Assembly (NCBI GenBank): GCA_016706545.1
Contig: JADJJK010000008.1
Location: forward strand, 62,001-126,000
Direction of reading: 5' to 3'
Length of the DNA: 64,000 bases
DNA from: Myxococcales bacterium
GTDB taxonomy: Bacteria; Myxococcota_A; Polyangia; Haliangiales; Haliangiaceae
Shown: positions 1-9,550 of the stretch, one piece after another
Layout: every line of letters starts with the position of its first letter
Numbering within the stretch: position 1 is the stretch's first letter
The notes under the pieces: generated by a model
Told to the model about the DNA's origin: nothing
Seen by the model: the letters and a program-made list of their open reading frames with translations, nothing else
The model's database searches: none
Translations under genes and position numbers: made by a program

Positions 1-76
1 TCCATCATCACCATCAGGACCCGGTGGGCCTCCGCGTGGCAAGCCGACGTCGGCTCCCCCGCGGGCCTCGGGCACC

Positions 77-1867
<1,791 letters not shown>

Positions 1868-1878
1868 GCGGAGCCCCC

Positions 1879-2667
1879 GTGCGCGAGCGCAAGACGACCG
1901 AGACTGGCACCGGCTTCGCGCCGTCCACCGCGAGCGGGCGCGCGGCGCCGGTCGCGGAAGCGGCTGCCGAAGGCAGCGAACCGGTGACCCGCGCGGAGCT
2001 CGAGCTGGCGCTGCGGGCGTCTCACCTGATGGTGGCGGAGCTGCGGGAAGACTTGCACGCGCTGGCCGCGCAGGTGGTGGCGCTGACCGAGCTGGCGGCG
2101 GCGCCCGAGGATCGCGTGCGGTTCGAGGCTGAGGTGGGCGAGCGCACCGCGGTGCTGCGCCAGGAGCTGGCGCTCTCGGATCTGAGCGCGGATGGCCGCT
2201 TGCTCCTGGCCGCGCCCGAGGACAAGTACGACGTGGTCAGCGATGACGGGCCGGCGTGTGAGCAGCTCCTGCCGCTGTGCGGGGCGCGCTGCTGCCGCTT
2301 CGAGGTGGCGCTGTCCACGCAGGACCTGGACGAGGGCAAGGCGCGCTGGAACTACGCCACGCCCTACGCGCTGGCCAAGCACGCGGACGGCCAGTGCGTC
2401 CACCACGACAGCACCGGCTGCACGGTCTACGCCGTCCGCCCGGCCACCTGCCGCCGCTACGACTGCCGCAGTGATCCGCGGGTCTGGCTCGACTACGAGC
2501 GCGGCATCGTCGCGCCCATGCCAGCCGGCGCAGCGAGCTCGTCGGGCGAGCCGGGCGCGTCGGATCAGCCGGGGAAGCCGGGGAAGCGCGAGGGCATGGA
2601 GCGCCAGGCGCGCGAGCGCGCCCTGGCCCACTTCGTCGAAGCGTCCCGCCTTCGTCGCCGGCCCTGA
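1879..2667 (+). CDS. YkgJ-family cysteine-cluster protein
   Basis: A 262-residue protein whose second half matches the YkgJ (UPF0153) cysteine-cluster family: CGARCCRF near residue 135, then QCVHHDSTGC, YAVRPATCRRYDC. This spacing of seven to eight cysteines is thought to bind a metal or iron-sulfur cluster; the biochemical role of the family is unclear. Residues 1-100 are Glu/Ala/Leu-rich and likely helical or coiled coil. GTG at 1879 is chosen because GGAG lies just upstream and the preceding kinase ends only 11 bases before, suggesting co-transcription. The C-terminus is Arg/Gly-rich. Confidence 0.8.
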   Translation: MRERKTTETGTGFAPSTASGRAAPVAEAAAEGSEPVTRAELELALRASHLMVAELREDLHALAAQVVALTELAAAPEDRVRFEAEVGERTAVLRQELALSDLSADGRLLLAAPEDKYDVVSDDGPACEQLLPLCGARCCRFEVALSTQDLDEGKARWNYATPYALAKHADGQCVHHDSTGCTVYAVRPATCRRYDCRSDPRVWLDYERGIVAPMPAGAASSSGEPGASDQPGKPGKREGMERQARERALAHFVEASRLRRRP

Positions 2668-2733
2668 GCGCAGCGTCGGCCTGCCGGGCGTTGCCTGCCC
2701 GTCGCGCCCTGAGGCGACCGCGCTTGTGAGCGC

Positions 2734-3543
2734 TCAAGGCCGAGGCGAAGGACGCATCCAGAGCGGTAGCAGCGTCTGCCGCACTTCGTCGAGGTAGCTG
2801 GCCAGGCCGTTGTCGCCGCCGCGAGCGCGCAATGCCTGTAGCGGCATGTGGCGCCAGCAGCGCTGTTCACGGTCGGGATCGTTGCTGGTCAGGCGCGCGA
2901 GCACGCGCTTGGCGCTCTTCTTGTGCTCCCCGCCATGCGGATCATGATCTCGCTGGGCGGTGAGGCGATGGGACTCGGTGACTGGCGAGAATCCAAGCTC
3001 TGCGCGCAGCTCACTGAGCGCGGCGCTCTCGGCTTCGCTCTCGGCCTCGAAGCCGGCCAGCACCCAGGCCTCTCGCTCGAAGTCCGGACAGCCATACACG
3101 ATGGCAAAAGCGTCGTGCTTGTCCGCGAGGAGAGTGGTGCGTGCCTGGTCAAGCCCTTGCCTGCGAGCCCCCGCGTCTCCATCCATGTCCCAGATCAGCA
3201 CCACGGCTTCAATGGGCTCCTGGTTGCGCTGCCTGAGGTCCTTGCGTAACTGCCTCACCAACGCGAAGACCTCGCGCGCCATGTGGGCGCCGCTGTGCCC
3301 CCGCTTGCCATCAAAGTGCCCCCGCTGCAGCGGCACACCGTATTGCTTGCGGTAGACGGCCAGGCGATGGAGATCGAAGTAGGGCTGGTCTGCGCTGCTC
3401 TCGTGCCAGGTGCGCACGACGGTCGCGGTCTCTTCCAGCGCGTCACGGAGCCACTGGGGGCCGGCGTCGGCGAGTTGTCGATCGATCAAGTCCGACCCGA
3501 TCTGAAAGTCCCCGCGAGCCTCGCACACCATCATGAGCCGCAT
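2734..3543 (-). CDS. TOPRIM-like protein (DUF4276-type), partner of an AAA ATPase
   Basis: A 269-residue protein with the outline of a small TOPRIM nuclease. The first strand ends in a conserved glutamate (MMVCEARGD, Glu8), and near residue 119 a hydrophobic strand ends in WDMDGDAG, the DxD acidic motif of TOPRIM domains. A later FEREAWVLAG segment is typical of DUF4276-like proteins. Its start lies 3 bases after the stop of the ATPase at 3547-4662, so the two are translated as a pair. In known systems (OLD/Gabija and PARIS families) an AAA15/21 ATPase works with a TOPRIM effector that cuts nucleic acid during phage infection. The pairing and motifs are seen here; a defence function is inferred. 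The 66-base gap to the convergent YkgJ gene holds no clear terminator. Confidence 0.68.
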   Translation of the reverse strand: MRLMMVCEARGDFQIGSDLIDRQLADAGPQWLRDALEETATVVRTWHESSADQPYFDLHRLAVYRKQYGVPLQRGHFDGKRGHSGAHMAREVFALVRQLRKDLRQRNQEPIEAVVLIWDMDGDAGARRQGLDQARTTLLADKHDAFAIVYGCPDFEREAWVLAGFEAESEAESAALSELRAELGFSPVTESHRLTAQRDHDPHGGEHKKSAKRVLARLTSNDPDREQRCWRHMPLQALRARGGDNGLASYLDEVRQTLLPLWMRPSPRP

Positions 3544-3546
3544 ACG

Positions 3547-4662
3547 TCAGCCCGACAGCACCCAGTCGCGCTCGGGATCGAGGCTCCATAGCTCGCCGGT
3601 ACGCAGCGCGTCCGGGACCTTGGCGGCATCCGGGTGCTCGGACAGGCACTTGGAGGCGACGGTGCCATCGTCTCGGAGCGCGAAGACGTGGACCTCGGCA
3701 GGGGTGAGCTCGTCGAGCACGTAGGGGGAATGGGTGGTGGCCACGATCTGCAGATCTTGAAACTTGGGCAGGGCAAGGAGGCCCTTGAGCATGCGCATTA
3801 GCTCCATTTGCGCGCGCGGATGCAAGGCGTGATCGAGGTCATCGAGCAGCAGCAGGTTGGGGCGGACTGGCCCGTGCAAGATCGTGAGCAGGGCCAGCAC
3901 GATCAACGTTCCCTGGCTGGCGCAATCGGCAGGGATGCTCTGGTCGCCATGGAGGTTGAGGTGAATGCGGTACGCGGTCCTGGTGGCACGGGTGCCGTCT
4001 GAGCCATACGCCTGCGTCGGCACCTGCTTGATCCGCACGCCTTTGATACTCGGGACGAGCACCCCGAGCGCTGACTGGATCTCCAGGAAGATCTCGTCGT
4101 GGTCGAGCTTGATGCCAGCGAGCGCCTTGGCGGTGTTGCTCCCGTCCGTCGCGATGACGTCGCTCTGCTCATCGGCGAGCGAGGGCGCAGCGACCTGCGC
4201 CCCATCCAGCCGGTAGAGCCGCGCGGAGCCGGTGTGCGCCTTTAGCTCCGACGGGTTGTCGAGACCCGTTGTCGAGCGTGATTCGAACAGCCCCCCATCG
4301 GGTTGCCACACGAGCGATCGCGTGAAGGCGCGCTCACCCAGCTTGCCCTCTTCGTACGCGGTCCATACGGATGTACTCGGCGTGGGTGCCGTCACGGTGG
4401 TCGTCATCTGCCATGAGGACCCTTGAGAGACCCCGAAGGTCTCGAGGAAGAACCTGTCCTGGGCGCCGCGCCGCAAGAGATCATCGGGCTCGTGCCATGC
4501 GGTGCGCGCCTTCGGCGAGGCCATCGCCGCCTGCAGCTCGAGCGCTTGCAGCACGCTGGTCTTTCCGCTGGCATTGTCGCCGACCAGCATCGTCAGCCTG
4601 CCCAGGGGCACGGTGGTGTCGCGGTGCCCCTTGAAGTCCCGGAGGCGGATGTGGCTTATCAT
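3547..4662 (-). CDS. AAA family ATPase (OLD/RecF-like) of a two-gene cassette
   Basis: An ABC/SMC-type ATPase of the AAA15/AAA21 group, about 371 residues. It opens with MISHIRLRDFKGH, the usual start of this family, then Walker A GDNASGKTS (residues 28-36), Walker B LLLLDDLDHALHP (about 270) and the switch histidine in ATTHSPYVLDEL (about 310). There is no coiled-coil arm of SMC length between the motifs. A GTG at 4686 would add eight residues, but the methionine at 4662 fits the family start better. It is followed after 3 bases by the TOPRIM-like gene. Function as the sensor/motor half of an anti-phage pair is inferred from family and context. Confidence 0.78.
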   Translation of the reverse strand: MISHIRLRDFKGHRDTTVPLGRLTMLVGDNASGKTSVLQALELQAAMASPKARTAWHEPDDLLRRGAQDRFFLETFGVSQGSSWQMTTTVTAPTPSTSVWTAYEEGKLGERAFTRSLVWQPDGGLFESRSTTGLDNPSELKAHTGSARLYRLDGAQVAAPSLADEQSDVIATDGSNTAKALAGIKLDHDEIFLEIQSALGVLVPSIKGVRIKQVPTQAYGSDGTRATRTAYRIHLNLHGDQSIPADCASQGTLIVLALLTILHGPVRPNLLLLDDLDHALHPRAQMELMRMLKGLLALPKFQDLQIVATTHSPYVLDELTPAEVHVFALRDDGTVASKCLSEHPDAAKVPDALRTGELWSLDPERDWVLSG

Positions 4663-4722
4663 GACCAGTCCAGGAGATCCTGGCACGGACGTTGCGGCCT
4701 GTCACGGGATGCACGCAAGAGA

Positions 4723-6162
4723 TCAAGACGCCGCTTGTCGGCTTCGCAGGGCGCAGCTCGCGGCGTCCGCGAGGACGCGGGCGCGCATGGCGAACAGGTC
4801 GCGCAGCATGGCGGGGGCCAAGAGGTCATGGTGGGTGTCGACGATGGCTTGCCAGCTCGGGCTGGAGAAGCCCTTGACCGCTCGGTCACGGAGGTGCCTG
4901 ACGGTGTTGCGCGGCAGCTCGGGGCAGCCGTGCGCGCGGGCGAAGAAGCTGTGCAGCGCGTAGTACACGGCGGACGAGTGGGCGAACAGGTAGAGATCGA
5001 GCGGGTTGCCGCTCCACGGCGAGCTGACGCGCACGGCCTTGCCGGCGCGCTCGTCGAGCAAGGTCGGCGTGAACAGCTCGCGCTTGTGCAGGTGGTTGTG
5101 GACGGTCTCGTGCAAGATCGCCTGCGCCAGGCGCGCGGCGTCGATGGCAGGGTCGTGCAGGTTGTAGAACGTGGCGCGGTGGATGGCGTCGGCGGTGGAC
5201 TCCCCCTTGAACGAGCTGGGGAAGAGGTGAGGCTGCGTCTGCTTGCGCGCGACGATGGTGGTCAGCGTGGCGCGCACGAAGCGGGTCGCCCCAGGGCTGA
5301 CCCAGCCGATGCCCGAGAACGCGCACTCGAGCTTGTCGAGCACGGTGGAGCGCTCGTCCGGGGTCATCGGTTCGGGTGGACCAAAGGGCACGCCGCGGTA
5401 GGCGCGGCGCGGGTGCGCGGCGTGGACCTGGGGGCTATGCAGGTCCGCCACCACCCAGCCGCCGATGCGCGGCGCCAGGTATGCGGCTGCCGGAGAAAAG
5501 TCGCGCGGCGCGTGCGCCAGGTCAAACAGGAGCTGCTGCGGTCCGTCCTGCGTGCCCGCGGGCAGGTACAGCTCGGCGTCTGCCGACCATGCGTCCAGCT
5601 CCAGACGAGCGCGGAGGCCCGCTCGCCACTCCTCGACCTGCAGGGCGGTCTCGAGGTGGCGGTCGAGGGCTTGCGGGTCGCTCGACGTGGCCGGCGTCGC
5701 GCCGAGCAGGTGCGCGCACGTGGCGGGCGAACGCAGGAGCGCCAGATAGGCGTCGTCGCCCAGCGCGTCGAGCCGCGCCAGGTGGCTCTTGCGGGCCCGG
5801 GCGCGGAGGCGCGCGGCGATGAGGCTCAGGTAGCGAGTGTCGAGCGCCGTGCAGCTCCGGCTGACCTGCGCCTGGCAGTCAAACGACAGCAGCTCGGACA
5901 GGGACACCGGATCAGTCTGCGGCTCGGCGTCGAGGACGCGGGCCAGCAAGCGGCGCACCTGGGCGCGCCGCGGGGCGGGCAGGTGCGGCAACATGCGGCG
6001 AAGCTCTGCCGCGTCGACCTCGCCAAGCTCGGACGCTCCGAGCAGCTCGGCCGTGCCGGGCAAGTGTGGCAGCAGCGCGTCATCGCGGTGGGGCGTGCGG
6101 TGGTCGTGGCGGGCGTGGTGGGCGCGCAGCAAGACCTGGGCGGACTCGGCGTAGGGCACCAT
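4723..6162 (-). CDS. HEXXH motif-containing putative peptide-modification protein
   Basis: A 479-residue protein matching the HEXXH-domain family annotated as putative alpha-ketoglutarate-dependent peptide beta-hydroxylases acting on ribosomal peptides. Seen: an Ala/Leu/Arg-rich helical first half, then SSFKGES, the block LAQAILHETVHNHL with HExxH at about residues 349-353, followed by SPWSGNPLDLYLFAHS, which corresponds to the conserved SPWRxDPRPLxGLLHG region of the family. The histidines and glutamate are intact. The gene downstream in transcription is the ATPase of the TOPRIM pair; the one upstream is the unknown protein ending at 6314. No obvious precursor peptide is recognised in the 151-base gap at 6163-6313, which holds a GC-rich hairpin near 6223-6262. 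The substrate is unknown. Confidence 0.72.
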   Translation of the reverse strand: MVPYAESAQVLLRAHHARHDHRTPHRDDALLPHLPGTAELLGASELGEVDAAELRRMLPHLPAPRRAQVRRLLARVLDAEPQTDPVSLSELLSFDCQAQVSRSCTALDTRYLSLIAARLRARARKSHLARLDALGDDAYLALLRSPATCAHLLGATPATSSDPQALDRHLETALQVEEWRAGLRARLELDAWSADAELYLPAGTQDGPQQLLFDLAHAPRDFSPAAAYLAPRIGGWVVADLHSPQVHAAHPRRAYRGVPFGPPEPMTPDERSTVLDKLECAFSGIGWVSPGATRFVRATLTTIVARKQTQPHLFPSSFKGESTADAIHRATFYNLHDPAIDAARLAQAILHETVHNHLHKRELFTPTLLDERAGKAVRVSSPWSGNPLDLYLFAHSSAVYYALHSFFARAHGCPELPRNTVRHLRDRAVKGFSSPSWQAIVDTHHDLLAPAMLRDLFAMRARVLADAASCALRSRQAAS

Positions 6163-6313
6163 CTTTGAAAGAGCAACTGGCGTGCCGGCGCTTCGCTGCC
6201 GCTAAGCTGTCGAGATGTGTAGCCTTGCGCCGCGGCTGCGCCGCGGAGGGCGGGGCAAGGGGCGGCGTGTGCGATCTGTGGTCGACAGCCGCGGGCTCCT
6301 TCCCCCGCCCAGT

Positions 6314-7021
6314 TCAGGGGCCGAGCAGCTCGGCTCGAAGGTCTCGGAGTCCTTCGAGTCCTTCGAGTCCTTCGAGCCCGTGGGAGCTGGACGCGGAGGG
6401 CAGCGCTCTGGCGATGCAGCGCTCCCAGCGAGGGAAGGCTTCGCGCGCGCGGGTGCAGGTCCACAGGAACGCCGGGCGCCCCTTGGGCCTGGCCGAGCCG
6501 TGGTGCCTCGCCTCCTCCTGACGTAGCCGCGACTCCAGCAACGGCCGCACCTGCGCATCCATCGCGGCGTCCCCGGCGACGAGCAAGCAGCCAAGGAGCA
6601 CGAAGGCCGTCTCGCGGTCATCGTGCGCGCTCAGCTGCTGGGCCGTCTCTTCGAGGGCGTGGTAGCAGAGGCGGGCCAAGGGACTCTCGAGCGAGGACTC
6701 CTCCACGATGGTGATCGCGATCGCGTTTGGCGCGAGCAGCTCGGAGAGCAAGGGATGCAGGCACCCGATGGCGGCCAGGAAGAGCCGGTACCATCGCAGG
6801 TCCACGTCCTCGACGGGCTCGCCCCCGATCGCGTGGAAGATCGGCTCCCAGTCCACATCGTTGATGCCTCGACGCCCGCCGGACTGGAGCACCGTCGTCA
6901 GTTGCGCGACGTACGTCGGGTACCCAGGATCGATGCAGATCGTGTACTTCTTGATGTGGTCGATGGTCGTCTCGCGACACGCAGCCGCGAGCAGCGCGCG
7001 CCGGTGCTCGGTCGGGGTCAT
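6314..7021 (-). CDS. Hypothetical protein, all-helical
   Basis: Not recognised. The methionine at 7021 (MTPTEHRRALLAAAC) is preferred to one 66 bases upstream because the extra residues look like non-coding translation. About 235 residues, mostly helical, with two tryptophan-containing segments (DVDWEPIFHAIGG, DLRWYRLFLAAIGCLHPLL). The last 20 residues carry a small repeat, GLEGLEGLEGL, from a 9-base DNA repeat at about 6345-6375. It has the same orientation as the HEXXH gene and may be its partner. The N-terminal part (TIDHIKKYTICIDPGYPTYV) is the most family-like stretch and would be the best search query. Confidence 0.55.
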   Translation of the reverse strand: MTPTEHRRALLAAACRETTIDHIKKYTICIDPGYPTYVAQLTTVLQSGGRRGINDVDWEPIFHAIGGEPVEDVDLRWYRLFLAAIGCLHPLLSELLAPNAIAITIVEESSLESPLARLCYHALEETAQQLSAHDDRETAFVLLGCLLVAGDAAMDAQVRPLLESRLRQEEARHHGSARPKGRPAFLWTCTRAREAFPRWERCIARALPSASSSHGLEGLEGLEGLRDLRAELLGP

Positions 7022-7118
7022 GGCGCCGACTCTTGGGCAGCGGCCTGGTTCGTCATGGAAGCCGCGCTGACTGCCTGAAGGCGGCACAGCTCGCGCATCG
7101 AGAGCTGCCGGCTCCTCG

Positions 7119-7460
7119 CTAGCACTTCTTCACGAAGCACGCCTTGAGCGCCATCGCGCTGCCGTCGATCTTGCAGTCGATCTCGTGGTCGCCGTCGACC
7201 AGGCGGATGTTCTTGACCTTGGTGCCCTGCTTGAGGACCTCCGAGGAGCCGCGGAGCTTGAGGTCCTTGATCAAGGTCACGCTGTCGCCATCGGCCAGCA
7301 CGTTGCCGTTGGCGTCCTTGACCACGCGCGCGACGTCCTCTGGCGCGACCTCGGCGGGGGCCTCTCGAGGCCACTCGTGTCCACAGGTGGCGCACTCGAA
7401 GCGATCCTCGTGGCCGAGCACGTCTTCCATCGAACAGACAGGGCAAGCTGGGACGTCCAT
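7119..7460 (-). CDS. yjdM: YjdM/PhnA family zinc-ribbon protein
   Basis: A complete 113-residue member of the PhnA/YjdM family. It starts with a zinc ribbon (CPVCSMED at residues 6-13, then CATCGHEW), followed by the conserved domain VVKDANGNVLADGDSVTLIKDLKLRGSS and a C-terminal FVKKC. Length and order match the family well. The proteins were once linked to phosphonate use in enteric bacteria, but their biochemical role is unsettled; no phosphonate genes are nearby. Confidence 0.9.
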   Translation of the reverse strand: MDVPACPVCSMEDVLGHEDRFECATCGHEWPREAPAEVAPEDVARVVKDANGNVLADGDSVTLIKDLKLRGSSEVLKQGTKVKNIRLVDGDHEIDCKIDGSAMALKACFVKKC

Positions 7461-7511
7461 GTTCGCGCATCCTAGCAGGGAGGCGAGAGGAGCGAGGTCG
7501 CCTCGCGGTCA

Positions 7512-8629
7512 CTACCGCCGAATCTCGCTCCGTGAAGGTGTCCGCCGCGAGGGGGGCTGCAGGTGGTCCGCGGGCGACCGACGTAAGAGGGGATCGACGC
7601 CAGTGGCTTGCATCTCGGCGAGGGCCCAGCGCTCGATGGCGCTGTGGCGGTCGAGCTATCGACGCGCTCGCCGCGCCAGCGGCACTGGCCGGTGGATGAT
7701 GTGATCGGCAGCGCTGCGTTGGCGGCACGGCATGGATCGCCGGCCAGCCGAGCAGCGGCGGCGCGGGGCGCGGCGGCAGCGGGACGACGGCGCGGCCTTG
7801 CGGATCTTCGAAGGCGAGCGCGCCAGTGGCTGACTGCGTGATGCGATAGCCGCGCTCGTGGACATAGGCGTGGTGCAAAGAGCAGAGCAGCGCGAGATTG
7901 GGCAGGCTGGTCTCGCCGCCGTCGGCCCAGTGCTGCAGGTGGTGGCCCTCGAGGAACAGGCGGTGGTCGCAGCCGGGGAAGCGGTAAGTGCGATCGCGTA
8001 GCAGCAAGGCGCGCTTGAGGGAAGCAGGGATGGTGCGGGTCTTGCGGCCGACGGACAGTGGGGTGGCGTCGGTCCACCGCGGCTTGCTGCAGTACTTGAA
8101 GCAGCAGCGCGGCCTCGTCGGGGCGCAGGCACGCCTTGACGCACACCATGCCCGAGGCCGTCGTGGTGTGGGCCACGTAGCGCTCGCTGTCGTGTGGGCG
8201 CGCGGCTCGGCTGGCGGCGTCCGTCCCCAAGACACCGACCTTGCGGCACACGGTCTCGAGCTGGCTGGCGGTGCAGTGCTGCGCGTAGCCCAACAGCACC
8301 GCTTCGGTGGCGGCGGTGGCCACGCGCGTGATGGTGCGCGTCTTGGAATACGAGATCTGCCCGGCAGACAGTGCCTCTGATACTCGCGGCAAGGTGTGTA
8401 GTGCCCTGGCCACGCGCAGGTGTTCGCGCGCAGTGCCAAGGTCCCAGCCGACGCGCCAGCTCAGCCAGTGGGCGCAGGTGCCAAAGCCCTGGCGGTACCA
8501 GCCGCCGGCCACGTCGAACGTCCGCAGGTCAGCGAGCAGGCGATGCATGGCGGCGTCCAGGTGGACGGCTTGCTCGGCGATGTGCTCGCCGATCGCTTGA
8601 ACTTCCTCGATGGAAAGTGGCTCGCGCAT
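7512..8629 (-). pseudogene. Degraded DUF222-HNH endonuclease gene
   Basis: Remains of a DUF222-type HNH nuclease spread over three frames. From ATG 8629 one frame gives MREPLSIEEVQAIGE through CHWLSWRVGWDLGTAREHLRVARAL to PDEAALLLQVLQ (DUF222 core). A second frame then gives GRKTRTIPASLKRALLLRDRTYRFPGC and EGHHLQHWADGGETSLPNL...CSLHH, the HNH core with intact histidines. Further on, the first frame gives NAALPITSSTGQCRWRGERVD and the third gives HSAIERWALAEMQATG up to a stop at 7512. Intact relatives also have a longer stretch between the DUF222 and HNH parts, so a deletion is likely as well. At least three frame breaks make this a pseudogene rather than a single sequencing slip. Confidence 0.75.
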
Positions 8630-8954
8630 GAGATCTTGTAGCACGGCGGTTTTCGGCGCCGGACTTGGCGCCTGGCGTGCTCCAGGTGCCGCGGAAGCGC
8701 GGGCGGCGCGATTTTTCGTGGGAGCTGGGGATGTAGCGCGCGTTGGGGCCGCAGGTGAAGAGAATGCGGCGAGTTGGCGGCCATGCGGGTGACCAGGTGA
8801 GGGAGGTGTCAAATGTAATGTTGATATTGAGATGGATATTAGATAGTAGATCTTGAATTGGTAAATTCGTCCGGCAGGCGGGCGCGAGCGAACCGGGATC
8901 TGAGATCGAGATCGCAGAAACCTCCGCGGGCCTGGCGCGGTGGTCGTCGTCGCG
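8630..8954. other. Intergenic stretch with AT-rich island
   Basis: About 325 bases between the HNH relic and grpB-like gene. Positions 8815-8870 are strikingly AT-rich for this window (TTGATATTGAGATGGATATTAG and TAGTAGATCTTGAATTGG) and probably held the promoter of the HNH gene. The part at 8640-8810 translates in the HNH frame as Ala/Pro-rich sequence that could be an older N-terminal extension. Nothing else is seen. Confidence 0.45.
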
Positions 8955-9500
8955 TCACGTCTTCGTCGCGCCGGGGTCGCGGGCTGCCCAGGCAAGCGCG
9001 TCGGTCAGGGTGCGATGCACAAAGGTCGCCTTGCAGTCGGTGTACGCGGCGCCGTCGTGAGGGTGCAGCTGCGCGCACTGGAGCTTGAGCGCGGCGTAGG
9101 CGCGGGCGATGTCCGGATGCGCGCGGAGGTAGTCTCGGAACGCGAGGTGGCGGTGGATGGCCACGTCTCCGGCGGGGAAGCAATGCACGTGGGCGAGCCG
9201 GGCGCCGTCGGGCGCGCTCCGCGGAAAGTAGCGGCGGTTGGGGATCTCAGACTCGCCGCGCCACTGGTAGCCCAGCGCCTCGAGGGCGGCGCGGGCCTCG
9301 TGGAGGCAGGCCAGGTCGGTCACCACGGGCAACAGATCGAGGGTCGGCTTGGCCGCGAGTCCGGGGACCGCGGTGGAGCCGATGTGATGGATCTCGAGCA
9401 GGCGTGGATCTGCTGCCAGGGCCGAGGCGAACCGCGCGGCCTCGGCTGCGGCCTCCTGTGGCCACTCGTCGTGATAGGGGAGGACCTCGAGGCGGCGCAC
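8955..9500 (-). CDS. GrpB family protein (UPF0157)
   Basis: About 181 residues of the GrpB/UPF0157 family, which has a nucleotidyltransferase-like fold. Seen: VLPYHDEWPQEAAAEAARF, IHHIGSTAVPGLAAKPTLDLL (the GSTAVPGLxAKPxxDI signature), then HVHCFPAGD, HLAFRDYLRAHP and YAALKLQ near the end, all in family order. The open frame continues upstream, but the GTG at 9500 fits the family start and stays clear of the oxidase gene that ends at 9551. The molecular substrate of the family is not established. Confidence 0.82.
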   Translation of the reverse strand: MRRLEVLPYHDEWPQEAAAEAARFASALAADPRLLEIHHIGSTAVPGLAAKPTLDLLPVVTDLACLHEARAALEALGYQWRGESEIPNRRYFPRSAPDGARLAHVHCFPAGDVAIHRHLAFRDYLRAHPDIARAYAALKLQCAQLHPHDGAAYTDCKATFVHRTLTDALAWAARDPGATKT

Positions 9501-9550
9501 CTGTGGAAGGTATCGCGAGGCCTGGCCCAGGTCATCACCCAGCGCGCGAG

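Noticed and set aside
8815..8870. AT-rich island considered as a mark of transferred DNA or an insertion-sequence end
   Set aside because: No inverted repeats, target duplication or transposase; a promoter relic of the HNH gene explains it.
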